A stretch of 64,000 nt of DNA, taken from assembly GCF_018598185.1 (NCBI RefSeq), contig NZ_JAHESC010000026.1:1-64000 (forward strand), written 5' to 3'. Every line of letters begins with the position of its first letter. The first letter of the stretch is position 1. Under the pieces are notes generated by a model. It worked only from the letters and a program-made list of their open reading frames with translations, had not been told where the DNA came from and did no database searches. Positions 33,205 through 43,062 of this stretch are shown piece after piece. The DNA is from Dawidia soli (GTDB lineage: Bacteria > Bacteroidota > Bacteroidia > Cytophagales > Cyclobacteriaceae). Both the position numbers and the translations under genes were made by a program.

Positions 33205-36200
33205 TTATCCCCGGTTGTAATACTTCGTCAGTGTTCTCAGCGACTCTTCCGTTGTTGCTGTTATAGCATCGGGCACCATGCGCCAACGCCAGTTCTCGCC
33301 TACAGAACCGGGTGTATTCATGCGGGCGTCACTCGCCAGGCCGAGGATGTCCTGCATGGGAATGACAGCTGTGCGCGCAACTGACCCATAGGCCAATCGT
33401 ATCAGCGCCGACGGCACCGCCTGTGTCTCGGTGGCAGTGCCGGCATATCCAAGGACTGCTTTTTGAACGGCGGGATCAAGCTCGGCATACCACCCGTGTG
33501 TTGTATTGTTGTCGTGCGTGCCGGTGTATACAATGTAATTTGTGCTTTCGAAATTGTGGGGTATGTACGGTGATGTTGCCAACGCGTCGCCAAAGGCAAA
33601 CTGAAGTACCTTCATGCCCGGAAATTCAAACGTATCACGCAGCGCGTATACTTCGTCCGTTATTTCGCCCAGGTCTTCGGCTATGAACGGCAACGTTCCG
33701 AGTGCTTGCCTGACGGCGTGGAAGAATTCCTCTCCGGGGCCTTTTTGCCACTTCCCTCCTACGGCGGTCCTGGCATCGGCCGGTACTTCCCAATAGGCTT
33801 CGAATGCACGGAAATGATCGAGCCGAACGAGGTCGAAAAGCTCTATATTTTTACGCAGGCGATCGATCCACCAGGCATATCCCGAATCTTTCAGCGTATC
33901 CCAGCAGTATACCGGCATGCCCCACAACTGTCCCTGGTCATTAAAATAGTCGGGTGGTACGCCGGCGACATACTGCGAGCGAAGCTGGTCGTCTAATTCA
34001 AAGAGTGCCGGATTGGCCCAAACATCGGCGGAATCAAAGGCCATGTAAAACGGCATGTCACCGAGGAAACGAATGTCTAAACTATGGCAATAGGCCTTCA
34101 GCTTTTTCCATTGGCGATCAAATATAAACTGCAGCCAACGGACTTTGTCCAACCGCTCGGCGTGTGTATCGCTGAATTGTTTTAGCGCCTGCGGGTTGCG
34201 CCTTCTAAACTCCTCCGGCCACAACGACCAGCTCTTTTCGTGGTAGTGCTCGCGAAGCGCTTCGTATACCGCAAAATCATGCAACCATGCCGCTTCTCGT
34301 TGTACAAAGCTCTTGAATGCTTGCTGCAGCGCGTGATGTTCACCCGTTTTGAAGCGCTTCCAGGCATGGTCGTACAAGGGCTGCTTTGCCTCGCGCATAG
34401 TCGTAAAGTCCAGGGCCGCTGTAGCGGGTTTGCGTTCGGCTGCCAGCTCTTCGGCGGTGAGCAGACCATCTTCGGCCAGCAACTCGGGGCTGATCAACCA
34501 GGGATTTCCCGCCATGGCCGAATACGCGCTGTAGGGCGACTCATCGCTACCCTTTGACGTCGGGGTGAGCGGCAGGATCTGCCAGCATGTCTGGTGCGTG
34601 CGGTATAGAAAGTCGGCAAAGGCATAGGCCTGCGGCCCCAGGTCGCCAATGCCAAACGCCGCCGGCAGCGATGTGATGTGCAAAATGATACCGGCGGTAC
34701 GGTTACGCTCAGGTTCCGTTGCACGGAGTAAGCCCACCGGACATACGGCCAGCACATCCTTCACCAGTATGCGTTTCGTTTCTTTACGGGACTCACGGGT
34801 CAGTACATTCACCCAGCGTTCGGGTGCGTCTGACGGAAGTAGTACACAGGTATCCTGCCAATCCACCGCCGCGGCCGTAGCGTACAGGGGCGCGATGACA
34901 ATATATTGTTTTCTCTTATGCCTTCGTGCAAAGGCGATCACCTTCCGACTGTGGATACCTTCCACCGCCAGGGGTATATAATCACCGTCCGCGAATATTT
35001 CTTGTGATGCGGTCCGCTCACGGTACAGAAGCGCTGTAAGCCATAGCTTAATCCCTGCGTCGTGGCGATCGTGCCATAGCTGGCTCCAGATACCGGCGGC
35101 GTCCTTTGCTGCGGCTTCGTCCAGCTGTTCCAAATGTTCGAGTCGATGGTGGTAGTCTATGGGGCGACGATTGTCGGGGTCTACCAGGCTCAGGTCCCAC
35201 AACTCGCAACCCTGGTACACATCGGGAATGCCGGGGCACGTGAATTTCAGCAGTACCTGAGACAATGAGTTCCGGATTCCGGCTTCCGTCGCGCGGGCGG
35301 AGAATTCCTGAAATGATCTCATCCAGGGGCGTTGCGTTTGCAAAAGACCTGTAGTAAATCGCTTCACTACTTCCTCATAGCCTGTGTCGGGCGCAGCCCA
35401 GTCGGTATGCCGTTTGGCCTCGCGGAGGGCCTTTGTTAAATAAGCTTCCAGCCGCTCGGGAAACTCCTTGTCGCCGGCATCGGTATAGGCGCCCACGAGG
35501 GTTTGGTATATAAAGTATTCATCGTTTGCATCGGGGCGGTCGTTTTCCCGCAACGACGCATTTTCCTTTCGCCAGGCTTCCACTGTTTTCACCCACTCTG
35601 CAGCATAGGCTGCTACGCCGTTGAGGCGTGCCCGGACATCTTCGCCGCGTTTTGTGTCGTGCGTGGCACTGGCATTGAGTGAAAGCGGCCACGCCCCCTG
35701 GCGGTGTTTCATGATTTCATGAAACTTTTCTACGGAGAGGCCAAAGTATTCCGGCGAGTCGCCCACCTCATTGTGCCCGATGAAGCGGTTATAGGTATAC
35801 ATGAGGGTGTCTTCCACGCCTTTGGCCATAAGCGGTCCCGAGAACTGCATGCACCGCATGAGGAAGCGGATGGCCCTGGCATTGTATTCTTCGTCCCCTC
35901 GGGTGGTCCTCTCCAGCAAGGCTTCTTCCAGCAATTCCACGGCTTGCGTGAGCTGTGGTATTTCCGCTTGTATCCCCCGGAACAGCGCACGAAGCTGCTG
36001 CTCATCCCCGGGGGGCAATGGGACTCTGTTGCCGTATGCCCGGTAGGTGGGGAACCGTATGAGGAGCTCTGCCAGGCAGGACTTGAAGTCTTCTGCGGAA
36101 ACCTGCGCCCTCCGTTCTTTCGGGATAAGATTGAGATCTACCAGAAAGCGGGCCAGGTTGTTCAACTCGCCGCCCATGTGGCGGAACAGGATGTTCGCCT

Positions 36201-37395
36201 TTTTAGCGCGGATCTGTCCCTGTATGGAAGCGTCGTCGGGAACAAGCGTTGCATAGTATTTTGATAACGGCTGCTCCGCATCGGGCGGGGTTAACAAGTT
36301 GTTGACCCAGGCCAGAAACTCATAGCCTGTGGTGCCCTGGATCGGCCATGTTGCCGGGAGATCCTCCTCCAGCTGCAGGATCTTTTCGGCGACGATGTAT
36401 ACCTCTTCTCCTACCAGCGCGCGAAGGCGCTCCAGGTATTGCGTCGGATCGTACAGGCCATCGATGTGATCGATGCGCAGGCCCTGGAATATCCCCTCGT
36501 CCACATACGACTTGATCAGCTTATGATAGTGCTCGAACACTTTTCCGAACTGCATATTCAGACCGATCAGCTCGTTTACCGTAAAGAAGCGCCGAAATGT
36601 GATACGTTTATCGGCCTGTTGCCAGGCGTTAAATACATAGTTCTGCTCTTCGGCGACAGTCCGCAGCAACTTCTTATCATCGTTTGTTGCGAGGATCCGC
36701 TGCTCGATGTATTCCAGTGTGTCTTCGCGTTTGGTAAGTGCGTCCAGTTGCAGGATCAGCTCATGCCAACGCAGGGTATAGGCTACCGGCTCTTCGATCG
36801 TATGCAGCTCTTCAATCTGGTTGATAAATACCTGAATGGCATCGGGCATATCGCTACCGTGCAAGATCGTTGTATAGGAACGCGGATGCAGTGGATAGGC
36901 GTTGTCATAATACTGAAATACCAGCCGTTGCTCGGCACGGCTGATCTGAAGCTCCTGATTAAACAGGACGTCCTCCAACGACGAGCCCAGAATGGGGACG
37001 ATGAGACGTCCCTGAAACAGCTCGCTCGCCCACGCCTGATCGAAGAAGGACTCGTATACCGAGTTGCGGCCTTTTTCGAGCACATCCATTAACCAAAGGT
37101 TTTCAGGGTGATAGGCCATGTGGTTGGGCACGATATCCTGCACCCAGAAGATGCCGGCTTCCCGCAGCTGTCGGCTGATGCTGCGCAGTTGGCTGTCGGT
37201 ACCGATCTCGGGGTTGATCCGGTGCGGATTGATCACGTCGTACCCGTGCATACTTCCGGGTACTGCCTCAAAGATCGGCGACGCATATACGGTCTTTACG
37301 CCCAGCTTTTGCAGGTACGGTATTATTTTTTCAAAATCGGTGAAATTGAATTGCTTGTGAAACTGTATGCGGTATGTGGCAACCGGATTGAACAT
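33205..37395 (-). CDS. treY/malQ: Malto-oligosyltrehalose synthase fused to 4-alpha-glucanotransferase
   Basis: Two-domain enzyme of 1396 residues. Residues 1 to about 895 are TreY (GH13), which turns the reducing end of maltodextrin into an alpha,alpha-1,1 bond: TYRIQFHKQFNF, VYASPIF, DIVPNHMAY, nucleophile Asp in GLRIDHIDGL, acid Glu in YIVAEKIL, and NASATHDTKRGED. Residues about 896-1396 are MalQ (GH77): GIILHITSLP, FLGDMPFYMAFDSADVW, VRLDHFRAFEAYW, FIAEDLGEIT and YTGTHDNNTTHGW with the three catalytic acids. No stop or frameshift separates the halves. The fusion would couple chain-end conversion with recycling of short glucans. It starts 5 nt after treZ, within a four-gene operon. Confidence 0.95.
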   Translation of the reverse strand: MFNPVATYRIQFHKQFNFTDFEKIIPYLQKLGVKTVYASPIFEAVPGSMHGYDVINPHRINPEIGTDSQLRSISRQLREAGIFWVQDIVPNHMAYHPENLWLMDVLEKGRNSVYESFFDQAWASELFQGRLIVPILGSSLEDVLFNQELQISRAEQRLVFQYYDNAYPLHPRSYTTILHGSDMPDAIQVFINQIEELHTIEEPVAYTLRWHELILQLDALTKREDTLEYIEQRILATNDDKKLLRTVAEEQNYVFNAWQQADKRITFRRFFTVNELIGLNMQFGKVFEHYHKLIKSYVDEGIFQGLRIDHIDGLYDPTQYLERLRALVGEEVYIVAEKILQLEEDLPATWPIQGTTGYEFLAWVNNLLTPPDAEQPLSKYYATLVPDDASIQGQIRAKKANILFRHMGGELNNLARFLVDLNLIPKERRAQVSAEDFKSCLAELLIRFPTYRAYGNRVPLPPGDEQQLRALFRGIQAEIPQLTQAVELLEEALLERTTRGDEEYNARAIRFLMRCMQFSGPLMAKGVEDTLMYTYNRFIGHNEVGDSPEYFGLSVEKFHEIMKHRQGAWPLSLNASATHDTKRGEDVRARLNGVAAYAAEWVKTVEAWRKENASLRENDRPDANDEYFIYQTLVGAYTDAGDKEFPERLEAYLTKALREAKRHTDWAAPDTGYEEVVKRFTTGLLQTQRPWMRSFQEFSARATEAGIRNSLSQVLLKFTCPGIPDVYQGCELWDLSLVDPDNRRPIDYHHRLEHLEQLDEAAAKDAAGIWSQLWHDRHDAGIKLWLTALLYRERTASQEIFADGDYIPLAVEGIHSRKVIAFARRHKRKQYIVIAPLYATAAAVDWQDTCVLLPSDAPERWVNVLTRESRKETKRILVKDVLAVCPVGLLRATEPERNRTAGIILHITSLPAAFGIGDLGPQAYAFADFLYRTHQTCWQILPLTPTSKGSDESPYSAYSAMAGNPWLISPELLAEDGLLTAEELAAERKPATAALDFTTMREAKQPLYDHAWKRFKTGEHHALQQAFKSFVQREAAWLHDFAVYEALREHYHEKSWSLWPEEFRRRNPQALKQFSDTHAERLDKVRWLQFIFDRQWKKLKAYCHSLDIRFLGDMPFYMAFDSADVWANPALFELDDQLRSQYVAGVPPDYFNDQGQLWGMPVYCWDTLKDSGYAWWIDRLRKNIELFDLVRLDHFRAFEAYWEVPADARTAVGGKWQKGPGEEFFHAVRQALGTLPFIAEDLGEITDEVYALRDTFEFPGMKVLQFAFGDALATSPYIPHNFESTNYIVYTGTHDNNTTHGWYAELDPAVQKAVLGYAGTATETQAVPSALIRLAYGSVARTAVIPMQDILGLASDARMNTPGSVGENWRWRMVPDAITATTEESLRTLTKYYNRG

Positions 37396-37400
37396 AAGCT

Positions 37401-39224
37401 TTAACGCGTATAGAGTATAAACGATTCGGGCTGCAAGGTGACCTGGTCTCCCGTCTGGGCCAAACTACCCGGTCCTCCCCATTCTGTGTCGGCCGAGTCG
37501 AGGACGCGACGCCAACGCACGTCAGACTCCAGGGACATTGTCTGTGGGACACTCGAGAAATTCATCAGGCACAGGGCGTGTTCCTGATCACACCACCGGT
37601 CAAGCCGCAACGTTTGTGTTTCTTCCTGCGCGGTGACAGTAAGCTGGTTCCTGTTGGTGCAACGTAAAGCCGCCGAGCGTTTCCGGATGGCGATCAGTGT
37701 TTGATAGAACGTAAACATGGTTTGATGCCGGGGCTCCTGCAGACGGGACCATTCCAGTTTGGATTGCTGGAATGTTCCGGATGCCTGCGGATCGGGGGCC
37801 TCGCCTTCATCGTGAAAGGCTGCGAACTCTGCTTTGCGTCCCTTCCGCACAGCTTCGATCAGCGCTTTGTCTTCATGGCTCACGAAGTATAGAAAGGGAT
37901 TTGTTTCGGCATATTCTTCTCCCATAAACAACAGCGGCAGGAACGGGCTCACCAGCGTATTGGCGGCGAGCAGCTTGAGCATTTCAAAACTTACCAGGCT
38001 ACTGGTACGCTCACCGAGCATACGATTGCCGACCTGGTCGTGATTTTGCGAAAAAACCACAAAGCGGTCGCCGGAATGGCCATTTGTCTTCACGCCAAAA
38101 GATCGCTGCCGGTGCTCGGAATACATGCCATCGTACACATAGGCATCACGATAGGATTTTGCCAGGTGGGTGATGCCTTTGAAATCGCTATAATAACCGG
38201 TCGCGGGCTGGCCGGCCGCGACCCGAAGGGCGTGGTGAAACTCATCGACCCATTGAGCGTCCATGCCATATCCCTGGCGGTCGAGCGGGTCGATGAAGCG
38301 TGTGTCGTTCAAGTCGAGTTCTACGATGAGGTAATACTGACGCCCGGTCTCGATCATCAACTGCTCCACGTGTTCGCGTATAGCGCGCAGAATATGTTTG
38401 GGACTGAAATCGCGTATGGCATGTACTGCATCGAGGCGCAGGGCATCGATGTGGAAATCGCGAAACCACATCAGGGCATTCTCGACAAAATAATTCCGTA
38501 CGGCGTCGCAGCCGGCATCGTCGAAGTTTATGGCATTGCCCCAGGGAGTTTTATATTTTTCCGTAAAATATTGCCCGAGGGCAGGCAGGCAATTCCCCTC
38601 CGGACCGAAGTGGTTATATACTACATCCAGCACGACGGCAATGCCGTGAGCGTGGCAGGCGTCGACCAGCTTTTGTAAGCCTTCTGCTCCACCATACGAT
38701 GCCTGTACGGCAAAGGGGAAAACCCCGTCATAGCCCCAATTCCGGTCGCCTGGAAATTGCGCCACGGGCATGATCTCAATGGCTGTAATGCCCAGCGCCC
38801 GCAGGTACGGCAATTTTTCCTGGATACCTTGAAACGTGCCGGCGGGTGAAAACGTGCCTGTATGGATCTCATAAAAAATATAGTCCTGCAGCTTTGGATT
38901 AACCCACGCGGAGTCGGTCCAGTTGAAACCCTCTACCGTTCGCGCGCGCGACGGGCCATGCACGCCCCCGGATTGGTCGAGGGAGGCGGGATCGGGCACC
39001 GTTGTTTTTCCGTCAATTTGAAACCGATACACGTCACCCTCGCGCAACGTATCGGTGGTCAGCTGCCAATATCCATACGGTTGTTGGTGCAGCAGTTCGG
39101 GGGTATCGTCCTGACCCCGCAGAAGTGCTACTGCTTTTGCCCGCGGAGCCCAAAGTCGTATCGATGCCGTACCCGATGAATCGAAGGTGACGCCCAGGGT
39201 GCGTCTACTTGTTTTTACCGGCAT
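37401..39224 (-). CDS. treZ: Malto-oligosyltrehalose trehalohydrolase
   Basis: GH13 enzyme of 607 residues that cleaves the chain end made by TreY and releases free trehalose. The start at 39224 (MPVKTSRRTLGV) is preferred; an in-frame ATG at 39236 is also possible. The N-terminal beta-sandwich (about 8-100, IRLWAPRAKAVALL) precedes the barrel: YEIHTGTFSPAGTF, nucleophile Asp in DALRLDAVHAI, acid Glu in LIVELDLND and transition-state Asp in FSQNHDQVGNR. The gene overlaps the end of glgX by 20 nt and is followed 5 nt later by the TreY-MalQ fusion, indicating tight co-translation. Confidence 0.95.
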   Translation of the reverse strand: MPVKTSRRTLGVTFDSSGTASIRLWAPRAKAVALLRGQDDTPELLHQQPYGYWQLTTDTLREGDVYRFQIDGKTTVPDPASLDQSGGVHGPSRARTVEGFNWTDSAWVNPKLQDYIFYEIHTGTFSPAGTFQGIQEKLPYLRALGITAIEIMPVAQFPGDRNWGYDGVFPFAVQASYGGAEGLQKLVDACHAHGIAVVLDVVYNHFGPEGNCLPALGQYFTEKYKTPWGNAINFDDAGCDAVRNYFVENALMWFRDFHIDALRLDAVHAIRDFSPKHILRAIREHVEQLMIETGRQYYLIVELDLNDTRFIDPLDRQGYGMDAQWVDEFHHALRVAAGQPATGYYSDFKGITHLAKSYRDAYVYDGMYSEHRQRSFGVKTNGHSGDRFVVFSQNHDQVGNRMLGERTSSLVSFEMLKLLAANTLVSPFLPLLFMGEEYAETNPFLYFVSHEDKALIEAVRKGRKAEFAAFHDEGEAPDPQASGTFQQSKLEWSRLQEPRHQTMFTFYQTLIAIRKRSAALRCTNRNQLTVTAQEETQTLRLDRWCDQEHALCLMNFSSVPQTMSLESDVRWRRVLDSADTEWGGPGSLAQTGDQVTLQPESFILYTR

Positions 39225-41385
39225 TATCATACGCAATCTTATGCTGAAGCAACATAATCGAACGGCTTTCTACTTTGATCGTTTCTTCCGGCGCATGTTT
39301 GCTGTCGCGACCGATTTTTCCGTCGGCCGTATTGAGGACCTGAATCCACTCCTTTCCATATTTTGCAGACGGAAGCTTGTATTCCACCGGCTCGTGATGG
39401 GCGTTAAAAATGACATAGAAGCTATCATCGACGATCTGCTCACCTTTAGGCCCCGGCGTATGTATACCCCGGCCGTTTAAGAAGACCGCCAGTGTCTTTG
39501 CAAAGTCGTTGTTCCAATGCTCATCGCTCATTTCACTACCGTCGGGCAGAAACCAGGCAATGTCCTCCAGTCCGATACCCTTGATGGGCTGTCCCTGGAA
39601 CCAGCGGCGACGACAAAACACCGGGTGATCCTTGCGCATCTGTATCAGGCCCTGGGTAAATTGCAGAAGATCTTTATCGGCGTGCTCCCAGTTGGTCCAG
39701 GAAATTTCATTGTCCTGGCAGTATGCGTTGTTGTTACCCTGTTGTGTGCGACTGATCTCGTCACCAGACAGCAGCATGGGCACACCCTGGGACAGGAATA
39801 ATGTGGTCAGAAAGTTCCGCTTCTGACGCTGGCGCAAGGCGTTCACCGCCTCGTCTTCCGTATCGCCCTCGGCGCCGCAGTTCCAGGAGCGATTGTGGCT
39901 TTCACCATCGTTGTTGTCCTCGCCGTTGGCGTCATTGTGCTTATCGTTATACGACACCAGGTCGTTGAGTGTGAAGCCGTCGTGGGCGGTAATAAAATTA
40001 ATGCTGGCCGTGGGGCTTCTGTAGTCCCCTTCGTACAGGTCGGAGCTGCCCGTGAAGCGCTGGGCGAATTCACCCAGCATACTGTCGGCACCACGCCAGT
40101 AATCGCGGATACAATCGCGGTATTTGCCATTCCATTCGGCCCAACCGGGTGGAAATTTACCCACCTGGTATCCACCTTCGCCCACATCCCACGGTTCGGC
40201 GATCAGCTTTACCTGTGATATGACGGGGTCCTGGTGGATAATATCAAAGAAGGCGCTCAGCTTGTTCACTTCGTGCAGCTCACGCGCTAGTGTGGACGCC
40301 AGATCGAACCGGAAGCCGTCTACATGCATTTCCAACACCCAGTAACGCAAGCTGTCCATCATCAGGCGCAGTACATTGGGCAGATTCGCATTCAACGTAT
40401 TGCCCGTGCCGGTATAGTCGAAGTAGAAGCGTTTGTCTTCTGCCAGTCTATAGTAGCTCGCGTTGTCCACGCCGCGGAACGACAGTGTCGGCCCCATCTG
40501 GTTGCCTTCTGCCGTATGGTTATAGACCACGTCGAGGATCACCTCGATGCCGGCTTTGTGCAGGTCCTTCACCATTTGTTTAAATTCGTTGACCTGCTCA
40601 CCGAGCACGCCGCTGCCGGAGTAGCGGACCTCCGGGGCAAAAAAGCCGATGGTGTTGTACCCCCAATAGTTTGTCAGCCCCTTTTCCACCAGGTGGCGGT
40701 CCGCAATGAAGTGATGCACCGGCATCAGCTCAATGGCGGTTACGCCCAGTTCTTGTAAGTAGCCGATGGTAACGGGATGGCCGATGGCCGCATAGGTGCC
40801 GCGGATCTCCTCGGGTATCTCCGAATTCATCTTGGTAAATCCGCGCACGTGTGCTTCATAAATGATCGTACTGTGATACGGTATTTTTGGTGCGCGATCC
40901 CCCTCCCAGTCGAACTCAGGATTGATAACCACACACTTCGGCAGAAACGGTGCGCTGTCGGTCTCGGACATGCTCAGGTCTTCTGCCTCGTTGCCTGTTT
41001 CATATCCAAACAGGGCATCGCTCCATTCAATCTTGCCTGCAATCGCCTTTGCATACGGATCGATCAGCAACTTGGCCGGGTTAAAGCGGTGGCCATTGCT
41101 GGGATCATACGGGCCATGCACGCGATAGCCATACAGTTGCCCGGGTTTCGCATCGGGAATATATACGTGCCATACTTGCGCCGAGCGCTCGGTGACGGGT
41201 ACCCTTATCGCTTCCGCTTCGTCGTTCTGATGGTTGAATAAACAGAGCTCTACACCGGTAGCATTTTCGGCATAGAGTGCGAAGTTCACGCCCTTACCAT
41301 CCCAGGTAGCTCCCAGAGGATATGGACTTCCCGGATATACTTTTGCCCTAACTTTTTTTGCTACTTCCGCTTCTTTAATGTTCAT
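39205..41385 (-). CDS. glgX: Glycogen debranching enzyme (isoamylase type)
   Basis: GH13 isoamylase-type enzyme of 726 residues (called TreX when beside treYZ) that removes alpha-1,6 branches from glycogen and frees linear chains for TreY. A CBM48-like N-terminal domain (about 15-130, YPLGATWDGKGVNFALYAENA) precedes the barrel with DVVYNHTAEG, nucleophile Asp in VDGFRFDLAS, acid Glu in LIAEPWDVG, and Asp in FITAHDGFTLND. The NRSWNCGAEG stretch is typical of debranching enzymes. It overlaps the GH57 gene by 11 nt and treZ by about 20 nt, so all four genes form one operon. Confidence 0.95.
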   Translation of the reverse strand: MNIKEAEVAKKVRAKVYPGSPYPLGATWDGKGVNFALYAENATGVELCLFNHQNDEAEAIRVPVTERSAQVWHVYIPDAKPGQLYGYRVHGPYDPSNGHRFNPAKLLIDPYAKAIAGKIEWSDALFGYETGNEAEDLSMSETDSAPFLPKCVVINPEFDWEGDRAPKIPYHSTIIYEAHVRGFTKMNSEIPEEIRGTYAAIGHPVTIGYLQELGVTAIELMPVHHFIADRHLVEKGLTNYWGYNTIGFFAPEVRYSGSGVLGEQVNEFKQMVKDLHKAGIEVILDVVYNHTAEGNQMGPTLSFRGVDNASYYRLAEDKRFYFDYTGTGNTLNANLPNVLRLMMDSLRYWVLEMHVDGFRFDLASTLARELHEVNKLSAFFDIIHQDPVISQVKLIAEPWDVGEGGYQVGKFPPGWAEWNGKYRDCIRDYWRGADSMLGEFAQRFTGSSDLYEGDYRSPTASINFITAHDGFTLNDLVSYNDKHNDANGEDNNDGESHNRSWNCGAEGDTEDEAVNALRQRQKRNFLTTLFLSQGVPMLLSGDEISRTQQGNNNAYCQDNEISWTNWEHADKDLLQFTQGLIQMRKDHPVFCRRRWFQGQPIKGIGLEDIAWFLPDGSEMSDEHWNNDFAKTLAVFLNGRGIHTPGPKGEQIVDDSFYVIFNAHHEPVEYKLPSAKYGKEWIQVLNTADGKIGRDSKHAPEETIKVESRSIMLLQHKIAYDNAGKNK

Positions 41386-42682
41386 AGGTATTTTGCAGGG
41401 TCATTGCCCAGGTGGGCATGTGTATCTCTCTTCTATCGGCTTCCGAGCGAAGGGCACCTTCTTGTTTTTCCGTAACGGGGATGCGTTCGTATTTACTTAA
41501 CTGATACGAGAAATCATTCAGAATATTCATATAGTTCATGAAGGCTTCGTACGGCGATGCATACGGGCTGAAGTATGCATGTACCACGCCGTCATTGCTC
41601 TTTTTGGTCGACATATAATAAAAATGATCGCTTGCCTGCAACCACCGCCACCGCTCCAGCAGGTGAGGATCGTCTATGCTTTTAACATCCTGCTCCATGC
41701 GCAGCATGGTTTCGAAGGCATCGCGTTGCATGTCATTGCCCAGCCAGGCAGAGAGATCGCGCTCTTCGTCCGCCCACGATATGTACGAGGGTACCGGAAG
41801 GTTATCCACCGCGGGTGTGTGTGCAATGACCTGCGAGGGCGTGGCCAGGGTAAAGTGTTTTTGTTTAACCACGGTCAGCAAAAACTTCTCCAGGAACTTC
41901 AGAATGCTTTCGTGACGCTGGTGCTCGCCGAAGGTCTCGTAGTCCATACCCAGCACAACGAGTTGCTCGTGGGCCGGTATGCCGTTCAGCCAGGTCATGT
42001 ATTTTTCGACCGACAGCGGCTGGTTGTTTTGAAAGAACCGGAACGCGATGTCGTCACTTAGCCGGTAGTTGCGCAGCAAGATCTTCAGCCCCGTCTGATC
42101 GGGATGCTGATACACGTAATGGGGCTTACGGCCATGCAGTATTTTCTCTACGCCGTCGGTAAATATACCGGTAAATCCCAGGGCTTCTACGCGCCGGCCG
42201 ATGTCATCGCTATAGATAAGCTCGGTGTTTCGGAACACGGTGGGCCTGATACCGAAGTACTCGTGCAGCTTGGCTACCTGGTCGAGCACCTGTACCTCAA
42301 ATTCGTCGCCGGGCATCATACACGCCAGCGAATGTTGGTCGGTCTCTGCCAGGAACTCAACAGAACCGGTATCGGCTAAAGCCTTAAAGCTATCCAATAC
42401 TTCGGGCGCGTACTCTTTAAATTGATCCAGGGCCATACCGGAGATCGAGAACGTCACTTTGATCTCGGGGTGCTTGCGGATAAGCTTCAACAGCAAAGCG
42501 TTTGTAGGTAAGTAGCTTTGGCGCGCGACGCGTTCGACGATAGACCGGTTAAGATCATCGTTAAAGTACTCGCGTTGTGAACCGATATCAAAGAAACGGA
42601 ATGGCCGAAGCCGGCGAGGCTGGTGTACCTGGAAGTACAGGACCAGCTCTTGCGTGGGGCGTGCGTTAGGTGAAGCGTTCAT
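41375..42682 (-). CDS. GH57-family alpha-amylase/glucanotransferase-like enzyme
   Basis: Glycoside hydrolase family 57 protein of 435 residues. Motif 1 is HQP (residues 20-22), motif 2 is FSISGMAL, motif 3 is around VEFLAETDQHSL (nucleophile Glu candidate at 113), and motif 4 is GMDYETFGEHQ with the acid Asp. Members are alpha-amylases, 4-alpha-glucanotransferases or branching enzymes; the short length fits the bacterial amylase type found beside glycogen genes. No signal peptide, so it acts in the cytoplasm on storage glucan. It is the first gene of the trehalose operon and overlaps glgX by 11 nt. Confidence 0.92.
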   Translation of the reverse strand: MNASPNARPTQELVLYFQVHQPRRLRPFRFFDIGSQREYFNDDLNRSIVERVARQSYLPTNALLLKLIRKHPEIKVTFSISGMALDQFKEYAPEVLDSFKALADTGSVEFLAETDQHSLACMMPGDEFEVQVLDQVAKLHEYFGIRPTVFRNTELIYSDDIGRRVEALGFTGIFTDGVEKILHGRKPHYVYQHPDQTGLKILLRNYRLSDDIAFRFFQNNQPLSVEKYMTWLNGIPAHEQLVVLGMDYETFGEHQRHESILKFLEKFLLTVVKQKHFTLATPSQVIAHTPAVDNLPVPSYISWADEERDLSAWLGNDMQRDAFETMLRMEQDVKSIDDPHLLERWRWLQASDHFYYMSTKKSNDGVVHAYFSPYASPYEAFMNYMNILNDFSYQLSKYERIPVTEKQEGALRSEADRREIHMPTWAMTLQNTYEH

Positions 42683-42697
42683 ATTGTTATGGCTTTT

Positions 42698-42883
42698 TTA
42701 TTTGTCCGTTATGGTTGCTGAGGAAAAAACTCCCCAGCGTTCGATATAGTGATCACCGATATATCGACCGGATTTTACCGGTGAAAGGGGGCGGTCAGCC
42801 GTCTCGGTATCAGCCGGCTGCTTGCGTTTAGTCAACGTTATATTGCGAGCCGGCAAATCTCGGCCAGGATTCGTTGTTTTCAT
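42698..42883 (-). CDS. Possible small protein upstream of the GH57 operon
   Basis: Open frame of 61 codons ending 15 nt before the GH57 start on the same strand. The product is basic at the N-terminus, polar, without a membrane helix, and ends in a more protein-like segment (SGRYIGDHYIERWGVFSS). I do not recognise it. Position at the head of the operon supports a gene or leader peptide; length and lack of a known family argue for caution. Confidence 0.35.
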   Translation of the reverse strand: MKTTNPGRDLPARNITLTKRKQPADTETADRPLSPVKSGRYIGDHYIERWGVFSSATITDK

Positions 42884-43062
42884 AAAAAGTGTTATTAAAT
42901 GAGCTTGTGGTTGATGCCAACAATAAATAAAAACCTATGCCTGGGGAATGCATGGGACAAGCTCTGCGCACCCGTCGTGCGTAGTGCGTGGGTAGGGATG
43001 AAAAAAAGTGTAAAAAACCTCCGGAATTCCCCGGAACGATATCACATTAACCCGGGTAATTA
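42884..43062. other. Intergenic region upstream of the glucan/trehalose operon
   Basis: On the minus strand, TAGGTTTT (plus 42930-42937) with CTTG 20 nt upstream (plus 42958-42961) is a one-mismatch fit to the Bacteroidota TTTG/TAnnTTTG promoter, a possible start for the operon. A weak terminator for the SnoaL-like gene lies at 43012-43035. Confidence 0.3.
43012..43035 (-). terminator. Weak rho-independent terminator of the SnoaL-like gene
   Basis: On the minus strand, stem TCCGG/CCGGA with a 6-nt loop is followed by GG and a run of six T residues. It begins 27 nt after the stop codon at 43063. The stem is only 5 bp. Confidence 0.5.
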
